64,000 bases of DNA from NCBI RefSeq assembly GCF_000600335.2, contig NZ_KK088558.1, forward strand, positions 1-64,000, given 5' to 3'. This stretch comes from Rubellimicrobium mesophilum DSM 19309 (lineage in GTDB: Bacteria; Pseudomonadota; Alphaproteobacteria; Rhodobacterales; Rhodobacteraceae). The notes under the pieces were generated by a model that saw only the letters and a list, made by a program, of their open reading frames with translations, ran no database searches and was not told where the DNA came from. Shown piece by piece: positions 25,640 through 36,682 of the stretch (within the stretch, counting starts at the first letter, position 1; every line of letters begins with the position of its first letter). Both the position numbers and the translations under genes were made by a program.

Positions 25640-26833
25640 TCAGGCCACCCGGCTCGCCAGGCTCACCCGGAGGTGCTGCCGCGCGAGGGCGGCGATCAGG
25701 TCCGTCTGCGTCACGATCCCGACGATGGTCCTGTCCTGCGTCATCACCGGAACGGCGTCGGATTCGTTCTCCGCCAGCAGGGGCAGCAGGGCGCTGACCG
25801 GCGTCGTCGGGGCCACCCGGGGCGTGCCCACGGCCATGATGTCGGCGGCCCGGACCGGGGCCTCGCGCTCGGGGTCGAGCAGGCGCGCCATCGCGGCGGC
25901 GAAGTCCATCTTCAGGTGCAGCGAATCCTCCCGGGCGCGGCGGATCAGGTGAAGCTGGAAGATCACCCCCAGGAACCGGTCGCTCCCGTCCACCACCGGA
26001 AGGGACGTGAAGGCATGGAGCCGGAACAGGTCCGCGACCTCGGAGAGCGGCGTGTCGGGATGGACCGTCACCAGATCGCGCGACATGATGTCCGCCGCGG
26101 TGAGCGGACCGGCCTGATGACTCGCCGCCTGCATCTCGGCCGCGCCGATCAGCCGCGCGAGGTCCTCCACGCCGAGGTTCAGCGACTGCCGGTAGCGCCG
26201 CAGGATGTCGGTGAGCTCCGCCTCGGACAGGCCCAGGCGCTCCACGGCCGGGTGGTCGGCGGTGCGGTGGGCGCGCTCGTCGTCGTAGTGCCGGAACGGG
26301 TAGCGCCGTCCCGTCAGGTGGGCGTAGGCGATCCCCACGACCACCAGCAGCGCCGAGCCGACCGCCACGGGGGCGAGCGCGAAGCGGAACCCCAACTCGT
26401 GGATGGCGTCGGGGTTCATGGCGGCCGTCATCGCCACCGCCCCGGCGGGCGGGTGCACGGCGCGCGCCAGGCTCAGGGCCACGACGGAGAGGCCCACGGC
26501 CAGCGCGATGCGCAGGGCCGGGTCCTCGACCAGCCGCACCACCAGGATTCCCACGACCGCCGCCAGGGTGTTGCCCACCACCGCCGACCAGGGCTGGGCC
26601 AGGGGGCTGTTCGGCACGGCGAAGATCAGCACGGAGGTCGCCCCGAAGGGCGCGATCATGTAGAGCCCCAGCCGCAGGTCCAGGCCGGGGGACAGCACCA
26701 GCAGCCCCGCGACTCCCAGGCCGATCAGGGCGCCGAGGCCGGCCCGAAGGGCCTCGACCGGAGGGACGGCGGCGATGGCGGGGCCCAGGACCCGCAGCGC
26801 GTGCTGCAGGGGCGAATGGCGCCGTGAGATCAA
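25640..26833 (-). CDS. HPP family membrane protein with tandem CBS domains
   Basis: 397 residues. Residues 20-170 are an HPP transmembrane module with four helices and the name-giving motif (ARAVHPPAGAVAMTAAM). A charged linker follows (RRYPFRHYDDERAHR), then two CBS domains (AADIMSRDLVTVHPDTPLSEVADLFRLHAFTSLPVVD; AADIMAVGTPRVAPTTPVSALLPLLAENESDAVPVM) that bind adenosyl ligands. Plant and cyanobacterial HPP proteins have been linked to nitrite transport, which would suit its place beside the nitrate block; that assignment is inference here. The start is a TTG at 26833 with AGGAG ten bases before it; no ATG fits. Confidence 0.85.
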   Translation of the reverse strand: MISRRHSPLQHALRVLGPAIAAVPPVEALRAGLGALIGLGVAGLLVLSPGLDLRLGLYMIAPFGATSVLIFAVPNSPLAQPWSAVVGNTLAAVVGILVVRLVEDPALRIALAVGLSVVALSLARAVHPPAGAVAMTAAMNPDAIHELGFRFALAPVAVGSALLVVVGIAYAHLTGRRYPFRHYDDERAHRTADHPAVERLGLSEAELTDILRRYRQSLNLGVEDLARLIGAAEMQAASHQAGPLTAADIMSRDLVTVHPDTPLSEVADLFRLHAFTSLPVVDGSDRFLGVIFQLHLIRRAREDSLHLKMDFAAAMARLLDPEREAPVRAADIMAVGTPRVAPTTPVSALLPLLAENESDAVPVMTQDRTIVGIVTQTDLIAALARQHLRVSLASRVA

Positions 26834-27157
26834 TTCGGGGCAACTCCTACCCGGGACGACGAAGCGAGGCCGCCCTGGCCCGACTTGCGGCTCCGAAAAC
26901 GCGGGTCCGGCAGCGGGACGCTGGGGCCGATCCCCAGGGGCGAGCCTGCCTCTATGGCAATTCCCGGGCGGTGTGAACTCGGTCCTCTCGGGCCCGGCGC
27001 CCCCACCCGGGCGACCCGAGGTGGCAAGAGCCTGCCTAACGCGGCGTCAGGCGCGCGAAGCGGTGGACCTGCTGGCGGCGGCGGGATAGGCAGGCTGGAA
27101 AGCCACGGCCCCGACTGGGGTCGGAGAGCGTCGTCGAGCAGGATCAGCAGTACAGGC
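26834..27157. other. divergent HPP-minC intergenic region with long inverted repeat
   Basis: 324 bp without a recognised gene. It must hold promoters for both sides. A perfect 10-bp inverted repeat (AGCCTGCCTA at 27029-27038, TAGGCAGGCT at 27087-27096) brackets a 48-base loop in the likely minC leader. GAGCCTGCCT also occurs once more near 26941. Confidence 0.5.
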
Positions 27158-27940
27158 GTGGAAGCACAGGAAGCCAGAGGCCGCGGCCCGCGCGGCGCCA
27201 CGACCGTCCGGCCGTATCAGATTCGCGGCCGGTTCCTGACCGCCATCGCCCTGCGCCTCGAAGGCCCGGCCGACCAGCGGATGATGGCCGACCTCGACGC
27301 CCAGATCCGGCAGACGCCGCAGTTCTTCGCCGACGCGCCCATGGTCCTCGACCTGGAGCTCGCCGCCGGCGCCGTGACGCCCGAGGACCTCGCGAGCTTG
27401 GTCGAGCATCTGCGCTTCCGCAGGATCTCGGTCTTCGCCGTCCAGGGCGGCACCCGCGAGCAGAAGGCCGCCGCCGCCACGCTCGGGCTGATCTCGATCC
27501 CGGCCGGGCGCGACGCGCCGGCGAGGGGCGCCGACCGCGAGGAGGCCCCGGCCCCCGCCGCGACGCCGGCGCCGACGGGGCCCGTGAACCGGCTCGTCAC
27601 GTCCCCGGTCCGATCGGGCCAGACGATCATGGCCGAGAAGGGGGACCTGATCGTGGTGGGGACGGTGGGCTCGGGCGCCGAGCTGATCGCCGCCGGCAAC
27701 ATCCACGTCTACGGCCAACTGCGCGGCCGGGCCTCGGCCGGCGTCTTCGGGGACGAGACGGCGCGGATCTTCTGCCAGAGCCTCGACGCGGAGCTCCTCT
27801 CCATCGCCGGCCTCTACCACACCAGCGAATCCCTCGATCCCCTCGTCCGCCGGCTCAGCGTGCAGGTCCTCCTCCGGGGCGACCGCCTCTGCGTGGAGCC
27901 CTTCGGACAACCCCAGCCCCGAGACAGGAGCGGCCAGTGA
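27158..27940 (+). CDS. minC: septum site-determining protein MinC
   Basis: 260 residues. MinC inhibits FtsZ polymerisation away from midcell. An N-terminal domain (RPYQIRGRFLTAIALRLEG..DQRMMADLDAQIRQTPQFFADAPMVLDLEL) is joined by a Pro/Ala linker to the right-handed beta-helix C-domain (PVRSGQTIMAEKGDLIVVGTVGSGAELIAAGNIHVYGQLRGRASAGVFGDETARIFCQSLDAELLSIAG). No ATG suits; a GTG at 27158 is inferred from family alignment, though the frame is open to 26885. The stop overlaps the minD GTG start. Confidence 0.9.
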   Translation: MEAQEARGRGPRGATTVRPYQIRGRFLTAIALRLEGPADQRMMADLDAQIRQTPQFFADAPMVLDLELAAGAVTPEDLASLVEHLRFRRISVFAVQGGTREQKAAAATLGLISIPAGRDAPARGADREEAPAPAATPAPTGPVNRLVTSPVRSGQTIMAEKGDLIVVGTVGSGAELIAAGNIHVYGQLRGRASAGVFGDETARIFCQSLDAELLSIAGLYHTSESLDPLVRRLSVQVLLRGDRLCVEPFGQPQPRDRSGQ

Positions 27941-28756
27941 GCAAAGTCGTCGTCGTCACCTCCGCAAGGGAGGGGCGTGGGCAAGACCACGACCTCCGCC
28001 GCCATCAGCGCGGGCCTCGCCAAGCGTGGCCTGAAGACCGTCGTGATCGACTTCGACGTGGGCCTGCGGAACCTTGACCTCATCATGGGCTGCGAGCGGC
28101 GGGTCGTCTTTGACTTCATCAACGTCATCCAGGGCGACGCCAAGCTCAAGCAGGCCCTGATCCGCGACAAGCGGCTCGACAACCTTTGGGTGCTGCCGAC
28201 CTCCCAGACGCGCGACAAGGACGCCCTCTCGCGCGAGGGCGTCGAGAAGGTGCTGGACGAGCTGAAGAAAGAGTTCGACTACATCGTCTGCGATAGCCCG
28301 GCCGGCATCGAGAAGGGCGCGCAACTCGCCATGTACTTCGCCGACGAGGCCATCGTCGTCACCAACCCCGAGGTGTCCTCGGTCCGCGACAGCGACCGCG
28401 TGCTGGGCCTCCTCAACAGCCGCACCCGCCGGGCCGAGCAGTCGGGCCAGGAGCCGGTCAAGGCCCACGCCCTGCTGACGCGCTACGACACCGGCCGCGT
28501 GGCGCGGGGCGAGATGATGACCGTCGAGGACGTGCTGGAGATCCTGGCGATCCCGCTCCTGGGCGTGATCCCGGAAAGCCCCGCCGTCCTGCGCGCCTCG
28601 AACGTCGGCACGCCCATCGTCCTCGACGAGCCCTCCAAGGCGGGGGCCGCCTACGAGGACGCCGTCGCCCGCCTGGTCGGCGAGCAGGTCGAGATCCGCA
28701 TCGAGCCGAACGAGCGGCCCGGCTTCTTCCAGCGGCTGTTCAAGAGGACGGCATGA
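27937..28756 (+). CDS. minD: septum site-determining ATPase MinD (5' frame disturbance)
   Basis: Membrane-binding ATPase that carries MinC and oscillates with MinE. From residue 14 on all is normal: GKTTTSAAISAGLAKRGLKTVVIDFDVGLRNLDLIMGCERRVVFDF, YIVCDSPAGIEKGAQ, FADEAIVVTNPEVSSVRDSDRVLGLL and the C-terminal amphipathic helix FFQRLFKR. The start is a GTG (27937) inside the minC stop (SKVVVVTS). Between 27966 and 27977 the deviant Walker A coding (expected TSGKGGVGK) is disturbed by about one missing and two extra bases, so the two parts are in different frames. This is probably a sequence error in an essential-type gene. Confidence 0.9.
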
Positions 28757-29034
28757 GCATCTTCGGCTTCCAGTTCCGCCCCAAGAAGGCCGCCACGGCC
28801 CAGACCGCCAAGGAGCGCCTGCAGATCCTCCTCGCCCACGAGCGGGCGGACACCGCCGCGCAGGACATCATGCCGCTCCTCCAGCGCGATATCCTCGAGG
28901 TGATCCGGCGCCACATGAGGATCGACGGCGACGCCGTCGACATCCGCATGGAGCGCGACGACGACCGGTCGAGCCTCGAGATCAACATCGAGCTCCCCGG
29001 CGCCCGCGCCCTGTCTGCCCAGGTCCGCCGGTAG
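28753..29034 (+). CDS. minE: cell division topological specificity factor MinE
   Basis: 93 residues. MinE stimulates the MinD ATPase and drives Min oscillation. The N-terminal membrane-targeting and anti-MinCD helix MSIFGFQF..KKAATAQTAKERLQILLAHERA is followed by the dimer domain (DIMPLLQRDILEVIRRHMRIDGDAVDIRMER). It overlaps minD by ATGA and ends the minCDE operon. Repeat copy 2 lies in the convergent gap after it. Confidence 0.95.
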   Translation: MSIFGFQFRPKKAATAQTAKERLQILLAHERADTAAQDIMPLLQRDILEVIRRHMRIDGDAVDIRMERDDDRSSLEINIELPGARALSAQVRR

Positions 29035-29181
29035 CCTCTCGGGCTCCCGGCAGGGCGCGGCGGCCCGGGGCCCGGTCCGTGACCGGCAGCCTGACGTTCT
29101 CCCAGCCCGGGGGGCTCCAACCGTCGGTGGACGGACGCCGCATCGACCCGGCGCGGCGCCTTCGCCGCGATTCTCCCCGAC

Positions 29182-29264
29182 GCCGTTAACGGTTTCTCAA
29201 CCTTTCCCTGCCATGGTGATCCCGTCCCCGGGTCGCCGCCCGGCGGGGTAGGGGGAGTTGCGCC
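29182..29264 (+). repeat. dispersed ~83-bp intergenic repeat, copy 2
   Basis: Reads GCCGTTAACGGTTTCTCAAC, CTTTCCCTGCCATGGTGATC, GGTCGCCGCCCGGCGGGGTA and GGGGGAGTTGCGCCC. It differs from the other two copies mainly at three C/T positions in the ATGGTGAYCCYGTCCCYGGG part. It lies between the convergent ends of minE and the amidohydrolase gene. Confidence 0.85.
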
Positions 29265-29312
29265 CCGCGACTGGCGGCTACGTTTCCAGAAGGGGCCCCG
29301 GGCGGCAGGGCC

Positions 29313-30983
29313 TTACGACCGGCCAGGGCCGGAAGCGCCCCGATAGGTCACATCCCCGCCGCAGACCGTCAGGGCCACCTCCAGCCGGTCGATGTCCTGC
29401 GGCTCCACCGCCTCGATGTCCCCCGACAGGAGCACGAGATCGGCCATAAGCCCCGGCCTCAGGCGGCCCGTCAGGTGCTCCATGTGCGCGGCCCAGGCCC
29501 CGTCGCGGGTGTAGGCGGCGAGCGTCCCCAGGAGGCCCACCCGCTCGTCGGGCAGATCCTCGGCCCAGGGCCTGCGGCAGACGGCGGCCTTGATGCCCCG
29601 CAGCACCGCCACGTCCGAGACCGGCCAGTCCGAGGCGAAGGCCAGCGGCGCGTCGAGCGACTTCCAGCGGTAGGCGTCGGCCCAGCGATGGCGTGGGATC
29701 TGGCCGACCGTGGGCTCCAGCGGCAGGTCCATGCAGCCCGGAGGATGCGGCGGCTGGACCGAGGCCACGGCGCCCAGCTCCTTCAGGCGCAGGCGGTCGT
29801 CGGGGTGGATCAGCTCGATGTGCTCGACCCGGTGGCGGCTGTCGCGGGGCCCGTTGGCGCGCCGCGCGGCCTCGTAGCCATCGAGCACGGTCCGCACCGC
29901 CCCGTCGCCGATGGCGTGCACCGCGATCTGGAGCCCGCGCCGGTCGGCCTCGGTCGCCACCTCCGCGAACCGGGCCGGGTCGAAGAGAGGCTCGCCCCGC
30001 CAGCCGGGACGGCCCGGATAGTCCTCGATGGTGAGCGCGGTGCCGCTGTCGATGACCCCGTCCATGAACATCTTGACGTGGCCGGAGAGGAGGCGGTCCC
30101 CCTGCCAGTCCCAGGCCATGGCGCTGGCCTTCTCCAGCTCGCCCAGCTCCATCCAGGGCTTGAAGTGGAACGGCACCTTGACGCGGAGCGGCAGCTCCCC
30201 CGCCTCCTCCAGCTCGCGCAGGAGCTCCAGGGTGTAGAGGTTGCCGTCCATGTTCACGGCGCTGGTGATCCCATGGGCCGCGAAGTGGCGCGCGGCGGCC
30301 AGGACCATGGCCCGGTCGGCGGCGCGCTCCTCGGGGGTGGGCGGCGTCTCGGGCTCGCCGCCGGTCCGGAGGCCCAAGGAGGCGCGCTCCACGCCCGCGA
30401 GGTTCATCAGGGGCCCGAAGGCCGGGGACTCGCGCAGCTCGCCGGTGGCGAGGCCGTCTTCCCCCATCACCACCTCGGACCCCGGGGCGAGGTCCCGCCC
30501 GTGGAGGAGGCCCGCGGCGCGCAGGGCAGCGGTGTTGGCCCAGACGGTGTGGTGGTCCCCCGCGACGAAGGCGAGCGGCCGGTCGGGCAGGATCGCGTCG
30601 AGGTCGGCCCGCGTGGCGGCCCGCCCGAAGATCGCGTAGTCCGCGCCCTGCGCGACCAGGACCGGGGCGTCCGGGTTCGCGGCGGCGTAGTCCCGGACCG
30701 CCCGGCCCACCGCCTCTTCGCCCATGATGCCGGTCAGCGGCAGGTGCCCAAGCTCCGCGCCGCCGTAGAACAGGTGGCAGTGGCTCTCCACGAAGCCGGG
30801 AAGCAGCGTGGCCCCCCGGGCGTCGATCACCTCCGTCCCGGGTCCGCGCAGGGCCATAATCTCCTCCGCCCGCCCCACGGCCAGGATGCGGTCGCCCGCC
30901 ACCGCGACGGCCTCGGCCCGAGGGGCATCGTCGTCCATGGTCAGGACGCGGGCGTTGGTGACGATCAGGTCGGCGGTGGTCAT
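29313..30983 (-). CDS. metal-dependent amidohydrolase, YtcJ-like (Amidohydro_3)
   Basis: 556 residues. The composite domain starts DLIVTNARVLTMDDDAPRAEAVAVAGDRILAVG. The metal site ESHCHLFYG, AVHAIGDGAVRTVLDGYE, RHRVEHIELI and the aspartate in FASDWPVSDV form the usual amidohydrolase set, with a late RPGLMADLVLLSGD. YtcJ-like enzymes hydrolyse N-substituted formamides and related amides; the substrate here is unknown. It is the last gene behind the peptide importer and so may act on imported compounds. A GTG at 30995 inside the stop of the preceding ABC gene is an alternative start; the ATG at 30983 fits the family better. Confidence 0.82.
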   Translation of the reverse strand: MTTADLIVTNARVLTMDDDAPRAEAVAVAGDRILAVGRAEEIMALRGPGTEVIDARGATLLPGFVESHCHLFYGGAELGHLPLTGIMGEEAVGRAVRDYAAANPDAPVLVAQGADYAIFGRAATRADLDAILPDRPLAFVAGDHHTVWANTAALRAAGLLHGRDLAPGSEVVMGEDGLATGELRESPAFGPLMNLAGVERASLGLRTGGEPETPPTPEERAADRAMVLAAARHFAAHGITSAVNMDGNLYTLELLRELEEAGELPLRVKVPFHFKPWMELGELEKASAMAWDWQGDRLLSGHVKMFMDGVIDSGTALTIEDYPGRPGWRGEPLFDPARFAEVATEADRRGLQIAVHAIGDGAVRTVLDGYEAARRANGPRDSRHRVEHIELIHPDDRLRLKELGAVASVQPPHPPGCMDLPLEPTVGQIPRHRWADAYRWKSLDAPLAFASDWPVSDVAVLRGIKAAVCRRPWAEDLPDERVGLLGTLAAYTRDGAWAAHMEHLTGRLRPGLMADLVLLSGDIEAVEPQDIDRLEVALTVCGGDVTYRGASGPGRS

Positions 30984-30991
30984 GCGGCGAT

Positions 30992-31972
30992 TCACGACGG
31001 GGGAAAGTGACAGGCGACGAGGCGTCCGTCGGCCAGCGGTCGGAGCGCCGGACGCTCGGCGCGGCAGAGGTCCTGCGCGTAGGGGCAGCGGGTCACGAAC
31101 TTGCAGCCCTTGGGCGGGTTGGCGGCGTTCGGGATCTCGCCCTTGAGGATGATCCGCCTCCGCCGCGCGGCGGGATCGGCCACGGGCACCGGGATCGCGG
31201 ACAGCAGCGCCTCGGTGTAGGGATGCGCGGGCGCGTCGAAGATCGTGTCGGTCCCGCCGGTCTCCATGACCGAGCCCAGGTACATGATCGCCACCCGGGT
31301 CGAGACCTGCCGCACGACACCCAGGTCGTGCGCGATGAACAGGTAGGTGAGTGACAGCCTCTCGCGCAGATCGGCGAAGAGGTTCACCACCTGCGCCTGC
31401 ACCGAGACGTCGAGCGCCGAGACGGGCTCGTCGGCGACGATCAGGCGCGGCTCCATGGCGAGCGCCCGGGCGATGCCGATGCGCTGGCGCTGCCCGCCCG
31501 AGAACTCGTGCGGGAAGCGGTCGAGCGCGGCGGCGGGCAGGCCCACGAGGTCCATGAGCTCGCGCAGTCGCCCCGGGATCTCGCGCGCGGGGTGGATGCT
31601 GTGGATGGCCAGCGGCTCGGACAGGATGTCGCCCACGCGGCGGCGCGGGTTCAGCGACGACGAGGGGTCCTGGAAGATCATCTGGACCGACCGCCGGAAG
31701 GGCCGCAGTCCCCGCGTCCCGAGCCGGGTCACGTCCTGCCCGTCGAAGACCACCGCGCCGTCCGTCGTCTCGATCAGCCGCGTGAGGCAGCGGCCCAGCG
31801 TGGACTTGCCCGACCCGCTCTCCCCCACGAGGCCCAGCGTCTCGCCCTTGTGGACGGCGAGGTCCACCCGGTCCACCGCGCGCAGGGTCTGGCCGCTGCC
31901 GGGGACCCAGCTCCGCCGCAGCACGAACTCGCGCGTGAGCGCCCGCGCCTCGATCAGCGGCGCGGCGGTCAT
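30992..31972 (-). CDS. peptide ABC transporter ATPase, DppF/OppF type
   Basis: 326 residues. Walker A GESGSGKSTLG, signature FSGGQRQRIGIARAL, Walker B RLIVADEPVSALD, and the C-terminal oligopeptide-type extension AANPPKGCKFVTRCPYAQDLC with a cysteine group that in this family may bind an Fe-S cluster. It couples ATP to uptake of di/oligopeptides or a related substrate. The ATG is at 31972 with a 4-bp overlap to the preceding ATPase gene; the stop overlaps the possible GTG of the amidohydrolase. Confidence 0.92.
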   Translation of the reverse strand: MTAAPLIEARALTREFVLRRSWVPGSGQTLRAVDRVDLAVHKGETLGLVGESGSGKSTLGRCLTRLIETTDGAVVFDGQDVTRLGTRGLRPFRRSVQMIFQDPSSSLNPRRRVGDILSEPLAIHSIHPAREIPGRLRELMDLVGLPAAALDRFPHEFSGGQRQRIGIARALAMEPRLIVADEPVSALDVSVQAQVVNLFADLRERLSLTYLFIAHDLGVVRQVSTRVAIMYLGSVMETGGTDTIFDAPAHPYTEALLSAIPVPVADPAARRRRIILKGEIPNAANPPKGCKFVTRCPYAQDLCRAERPALRPLADGRLVACHFPPS

Positions 31973-32963
31973 GCGGCGACCCGGGGCGGGCGCAGGGCGG
32001 CGCGGGTCGGCGCGTCGAGGACGCAGAGCGCCCGGTGGCCGCCCGCGACCTGCTCGGGCGGGGGCAGGCGGCAGATCGGCATCGCGGCCCGGCAGCGCGG
32101 GGCGAAGGGGCAGCCGGGCTCGGTCCGGCCCGGCGGGGGCGGCATCCCGGCGATGGAGGGGAGCCTGCGGGGGCGCGGCCCCGTCAACGGCGGGATCGAA
32201 TCGAGGAGCCCCCAGGTGTAGGGGTGCCAGGGATCGTCGAAGAGCTCGGCCACGGTCCCCGTCTCGACGATCCGGCCCGCATACATCACCGCCACCCGCG
32301 TCGCCATCTCGGCCACCACGCCCATGTCGTGCGTGATGAGCACCACCGAGGAGCCATGCTGCGCGCTGAGCCGCCGCAGCATGTCGAGCACCTGCGCCTG
32401 CACGGTGGTGTCGAGCGCGGTGGTGGGCTCGTCGGCCACGAGGAGGGCGGGATTGCAGGACAGCGCCATGGCGATCACGGCCCGCTGCCGCATCCCGCCC
32501 GAGAGCTCGTGCGGGTAGCGGTCCACGGCCCGCTCGGGCATCGGGATGTTCACGTCGCGCAGCAGCGCCACGGTGCGGTCCCGGGCGGCGTGGCGGCTCA
32601 CCCGCTCGTGCGCCCGGATCTGCTCGGCGATCTGGTCGCCGATGCGGTGGACGGGGGTGAGGGCGGTCATCGGGTCCTGCGAGATCAGGGCGATGTCGCG
32701 GCCCCGGATGCGGCGCAGCGCGCGTTCCGAGAGCCCCAGGATCGGCTCGCCCCGGAACGTCGCCTCGCCTTCCACGACCGTCCGCCGCCGGTCCACGAGG
32801 CCCAGCACCGACAGCAGCGAGACCGACTTGCCCGACCCGCTCTCGCCCACGACGGCGAGGACCTCGCCCGGCTGGACGGCGAAGGAGACGTCGTGGACCG
32901 CCGTCACCGGGCCGCCGTCGGTCGTGAAGGTCACGCGGAGGTGGCGCACGTCGAGGAGCGGGC

Positions 32964-32967
<4 letters not shown>
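31969..32967 (-). CDS. peptide ABC transporter ATPase, DppD/OppD type
   Basis: 332 residues. Walker A GESGSGKSVSLLS, signature LSGGMRQRAVIAMAL, Walker B LLVADEPTTALD, the H-loop in VLITHDMGVV, and the peptide-type tail GCPFAPRCRAAMPIC. It pairs with the DppF-type ATPase to form the motor of the importer. Start and stop overlap both neighbours by 4 bp. Confidence 0.92.
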
Positions 32968-33931
<964 letters not shown>

Positions 33932-33932
<1 letters not shown>

Positions 33933-34972
33933 CAGCGCCCGTGCCCCCGCGCGTCGAGAGCGTCCCGCACCGCGTCGCCCAGCACGTTGAGCGCGAGCAC
34001 CGTCGCCACGATGGCGAGGCCCGGCGCCAGCGCCACCCAGGGCCGCGAGTAGAGCAGCGTCTGCCCGTCCTGGATGATCGTCCCCCAGCTCGCGTCGGGG
34101 GGCTGCACGCCGATCGAGAGGTACGAGAGCGCCGACTCGGTGGTGATGGCGAGCGCGAGGAGGATAGGGACGAAGACGATGATCGTCGGCAGGAGGTTCG
34201 GCAGCACGTCCTTGCGCAGGATGCGGCGCGTGGGAAGGCCCAGGCCGATGGCCGCCAGGACGAACTCGCTCTGCCGGAGCGTCAGGACCTGCGCCCGGAT
34301 GGGCCGGGCCACGTAGGGGACGTAGATCACGCCGATGATCCCGATGGGGAGGAGGAGGCTCCCCGCCGTGATGGTCACGGGCCCGATGGTGAAGGCGCTG
34401 GTGAGCAGAACGATCGAGAGCGAGATGGCGAGGAGGTAGACCGGGAAGGCCCAGAGCACGTCGAGGATGCGCGACAGCACCGTGTCCACGATCCCGCCCA
34501 TGTAGCCCGCGACGAGGCCCACGAGGGTCGCGAGGATCAGGCACAGCACCGTCGCCGAACCCGCGATCACCAGCGAGTTGCGGCCCCCGTAGAGCAGCCG
34601 CGCGGCCACGTCCCGCCCTTGGTTGTCCGCGCCCAGGAAGTAGCCGCCCAGGTCCCAGGTGGGCCCGATGGGCGTCACGCCGAGGCCGAGCCCGGTCGTG
34701 GACGGCTCCATGACCGGCACGCTCTGGCCGTCGATCACCCAGGTCCCCGCGAGGTTCGACCGGAACGGGTCGATGCCGAGCCAGCCCGCGTAGGCGGGCG
34801 CGAGGAGCGTGAGCGCGGCCACGGCCAGCAGCACCGCCAGCGAGACCATGGCCGAGCGGTTGCGGCGCAGGCGGCGGAGCGCGGTCCGCCAGGGACCGCG
34901 TCCCTCGGCGGGGCGCACGGCGTCGGCGGGCTCGGCCGCCGGTGCCAGGACGGGTTCGGACGGCAGGCTCAT
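33932..34972 (-). CDS. peptide ABC transporter permease, DppC type
   Basis: 346 residues. A polar N-terminus, the first helix MVSLAVLLAVAALTLLAP, then a periplasmic loop and the domain FLGADNQGRDVAARLLYGGRNSLVIAGSATVLCLILATLVGLVAGYMGG. The EAA-type loop is QSEFVLAAIGLGLPTRRILRKDVLPNLLPTIIVF. It forms the pore with the DppB-type permease. It starts 34 bp after the binding protein gene. Confidence 0.93.
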
Positions 34973-35006
34973 CGTCTCGGCCGGCCAACCTCGTGCGGGG
35001 CCGGGA

Positions 35007-36682
35007 TCACTGGACCCAGGCCTCGGACATCACCCACTTGTACTGGTTCGAGAACATGTAGTTCCCGACCCGCGTGGACAGGAAGTCGATGGACTTGGGC
35101 GTGAAGAGCGGCACGACCGGCGCCTCCTCCATGAAGGCCTGGTCGATCTTGGCCCATTCCGCGTTCGCCGCCTCCGGGTCCGTCACGGCGAGCTCCATGG
35201 CCGCCTGCATCCGGGCGTCCAGCTCCTCGTTGCAGTAGCCCGAGATGTTGACCGAGGCATCCGACCCCGGATGGAACGAGGCGCAGGACAGCAGCACGTT
35301 CAGGAAGTTCGAGGCCGCCGGGTAGTCCTGGTACCACTGGCTGACGCTGATCTGGACGTTGTTGTTGGTGTTCTGGATGTAGGTGAACTGGATGTTCGAG
35401 GAGATGGCGTTGACGCTCGCGTTGTAGCCCAGGTCGGTCAGCACCGACTGGAGATAGGTCCCCACCCCGCGCGAGACGGTGGTGTCCTCGACCACGACCG
35501 TCACGTCCTGCCCGGCGGTCCCGGACTCCTCGACGAGGGCGCGGGCCTTGTCCATGTCCGGCGCGGTCCAGGCCGTGCCGGGGTTCTGGGTGTAGACGCA
35601 GGAATCCTCGTGCCCCGGGAAGCCGGGCGGCAGGATCTGGCAGACGGGCTGCGCGAGAACCGGCCCGCCGAAGACCTGCACCAGCGCGTTGCGGTCCACC
35701 GCGTAGTTCAGCGCCTGCCGCACCCGCACGTCGTCGAAGGGGGCCATGTTCACGTTCATCGGCGCATACCAGAAGGCGGTCAGCGGATTGACGTGCACCT
35801 GCTCGGCGTATTGCGTCCCGATCTCGTTCAGGCGGTCGGCCGGGGGCTGGTCGAACATCCAGTCCGCCTGCCCGTTCTGCACCGCCGTCACCTGCGCCTC
35901 GTCGGTCAGGCCGAAGCCGTACTCGATCCGGTCGACGTAGCCGTCGGGCTGGGCGTCCTGGCTCCACTCCTTGAAGTGGGGGTTGCGCACCATCACGAGG
36001 CTTTCGTTCGGGTTGTAGCTCTCGAAATAGTAGGGACCGGTGCCGGGGATCGGGTTCACGCCCGCGTCGGTGGCCGGCGTCTCGGCGGGCAGGATCACCG
36101 CATGGGGACCGAGATCTTGAGCAGGAACTCCGGGTCCGGCGCCACGAGGTTGATCGTCACCGTCCGCGCCGCCTCGTCGCCCACCACGCCGCCCTCGAGC
36201 GTGCAGTCGGCGGGCGAGGACAGGCAGGCGTCCGCGCCCACGATCCCGTTGTAGAAGGTCCCCGAGGTCGGGCCCGAGATCTTGAAGATGCGCTGGAACG
36301 AGGCGACCACGTCGTCCACACCCACGTCGCTCCCGTCCGAGAACTTGAGGCCGTCGCGCAGGTGGAAGACGTAGGTCTTGCCGTCGTTGGTGGGCTGCGG
36401 GACCTCGGTGGCGAGATCGGCCACCACGACGCCGCCTTCCTCGCCGGCGGCCTTCTTGAAGGTCAGGAGCCCGTCGTAGACGAGCTGCATCACCTGCCAG
36501 TACTGCGCGGTGTAGTTGATCTGGGGGTCGATGGTGCCGCCCGCCGCGCTGGCCACCAGCCGGAGCGTGCCGCCCCGGTGCTGCTGCATCAGCTCCTCGC
36601 GCGACTGCGCGGAGGCGGCGAGCGCCGTGGTGGACAGCAGCGCGGCGCCGACGAGGGCGGCGCGTCCCGTGCGCAAGGTCAT
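35007..36682 (-). CDS. peptide-binding ABC transporter protein, SBP family 5 (frameshifted)
   Basis: Periplasmic binding protein that delivers substrate to the DppBCDF-type importer. Signal peptide [26 protein letters not shown], then [37 protein letters not shown] and [31 protein letters not shown] as in family 5. The frame breaks after LLKISVP: the plus-strand G run at 36104-36107 needs one more base to read [20 protein letters not shown]. Corrected length is about 558 residues. The start overlaps the stop of the iminopeptidase gene (ATGA). Confidence 0.9.

Noticed and set aside
29206-29250. 12-codon frame within the repeat as a conserved peptide
   Set aside because: The three base differences between copies all change residues, so there is no sign of protein-level selection.
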